From: Saccoglossus kowalevskii
Lineage: Eukaryota > Hemichordata > Enteropneusta > Harrimaniidae
Assembly: GCF_000003605.2 (NCBI RefSeq)
Contig: NW_003138008.1
Span: forward strand, 1 to 35,550
Reading direction: 5' to 3'
Length of the DNA stretch: 35,550 bases
The position numbers and the translations under genes were made by a program. The notes below the pieces were generated by a model, which saw only the letters and a program-made list of their open reading frames with translations, did not search any database and had not been told where the DNA came from. Below, piece after piece: positions 35,015 to 35,550 of the stretch (positions are counted from its first letter, which is position 1; each line of letters starts with the position of its first letter).

Positions 35015-35550
35015 GCAGCAATGGCTACAACACTTACACTGCAGCAATGGCTACAACACTTACACTGCAGCAATGGCTACAACACTTACACTGCAGCAAT
35101 GGCTACAACACTTACACTGCAGCAATGGCTACAACACTTACACTGCAGCAATGGCTACAACACTTACACTGCAGCAATGGCTACAACACTTACACTGCAG
35201 CAATGGCTACAACACTTACACTGCAGTGAACTTATTGATATTACATGTACACAGTCTGCAGCAATGGCTACCACACTTACACTGCAGTGAACTTATTGCT
35301 ATTACATGTACACAGTCTGCAGCAATGGCTACAACACTTACACTGCAGTGAACTTATTGATATTACATGTACACAGTCTGCAGCAATGGCTACAACACTT
35401 ACACTGCAGCAATGGCTACAACACTTACACTGCAGCAATGGCTACAACACTTACACTGCAGCAATGGCTACAACACTTACACTGCAGCAATGGCTACAAC
35501 ACTTACACTGCACAATGGCTACAACACTTACACTGCAGCAATGGCTACAA

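Larger units (their letters stand above)
1..35550. repeat. Complex satellite array with irregular higher-order repeat structure, filling the window
   Basis: Every stretch I read from the first base to the last resolves into the 26-bp unit A or one of its longer companions B, C, C' and D. There is no gap of unique sequence. All modules point the same way; I saw no inverted copy. Dividing the window by an average of about 28 bp gives roughly 1,250 modules, an estimate and not a count. The array runs off both ends: it begins exactly at a unit boundary and ends 16 bases into a unit (35535-35550). Single-base variants recur at fixed places within larger cassettes, which is the mark of a higher-order repeat amplified in blocks. 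No gene, tRNA, rRNA, transposase, LTR or telomere motif is visible. A eukaryotic heterochromatic satellite is inferred from size and organisation; I do not recognise the family. Confidence 0.97.
34473..35550 (+). repeat. Cycle 10 of the higher-order repeat, cut by the window end
   Basis: G-array 34473-34654 has four G-type units after the CAATTGC unit instead of five. D cassette 34823-35014 is followed by eight A and the start of a K cassette at 35223 (C, Acc, C', A, C to 35379). Five A units follow where K normally has four and then B, and then a 25-bp unit starting GCACAATGG (35510-35534). The last 16 bases are the start of another A, so the array continues past the window. Confidence 0.88.

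Noticed and set aside
35510..35534. Array boundary near the window end (25-bp unit starting GCACAATGG)
   Set aside because: A normal A unit resumes at 35535, and similar one-base losses occur inside the array, so this is a variant module and not an edge.
1..35550. Telomeric or CENP-B-box satellite
   Set aside because: I saw no TTAGGG, TTTAGGG or similar telomere motif and no CENP-B box core. A centromeric location remains possible but nothing in the sequence shows it.
1..35550. Assembly artefact (collapsed or artificially expanded repeat)
   Set aside because: Not fully excluded. Cassette-specific markers, private variants and different indels in different copies are unlike a simple software duplication, so I treat the array as real. 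The exact copy number and order still depend on long-read support.

Overview
The whole 35,550-base window is one uninterrupted satellite (minisatellite-type) tandem array. I found no unique-sequence DNA, no convincing gene, no RNA gene and no recognisable transposon. Such a long, gene-free, higher-order array points to a eukaryotic nuclear genome (centromeric, pericentromeric, subtelomeric or another heterochromatic satellite block). Nothing in the sequence lets me name the organism or even the kingdom.

The array is built from a few module types, all in the same orientation. Unit A (26 bp, exemplar 1-26) makes up most of the length. Runs of A are interrupted by single copies of longer 'linker' modules: B (32 bp, exemplar 423-454), C (35 bp, 481-515), its variant C' (35 bp, 916-950) and D (44 bp, 542-585). 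Two-base-shorter forms of B (30 bp, 'Bs') and C (33 bp, 'Cs') also recur. A linker is always followed by at least one A, and I saw no two linkers adjacent. Modules begin with GCAG or a close variant, and nearly every module junction is a PstI site (CTGCAG).

The modules are ordered into cassettes that recur along the window. (1) The G-array is a run of A units carrying CTACAGCAC instead of CTACAACAC, with one unit reading CAATTGC. (2) The D cassette is A-C-Acc-D-A-C, 192 bp, 11 copies, usually followed by exactly eight A units. (3) The K cassette is C-Acc-C'-A-C-A4-B, 293 bp, 21 complete and 5 partial copies. (4) The R block is B-rich, up to 932 bp, and leads into the next G-array. Cutting at the G-arrays gives ten cycles starting at 79, 5812, 11693, 15110, 16386, 17571, 24981, 26116, 30008 and 34473. 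Their lengths run from 1135 to 7410 bp, so this is an irregular, nested higher-order repeat rather than a fixed-period one.

The many open reading frames are a by-product of stop-free modules. The same 26-residue peptide repeat appears in all three forward frames because 26 is not divisible by 3. I therefore annotate no CDS. The main points of interest are the nested higher-order organisation, the fact that all principal module lengths equal 2 modulo 3, the 10-bp palindrome at A-to-linker junctions, the fixed Acc-C'/D pairing, traces of recombination (mosaic blocks, a junction scar, duplicated deletions), and near-total absence of CpG.
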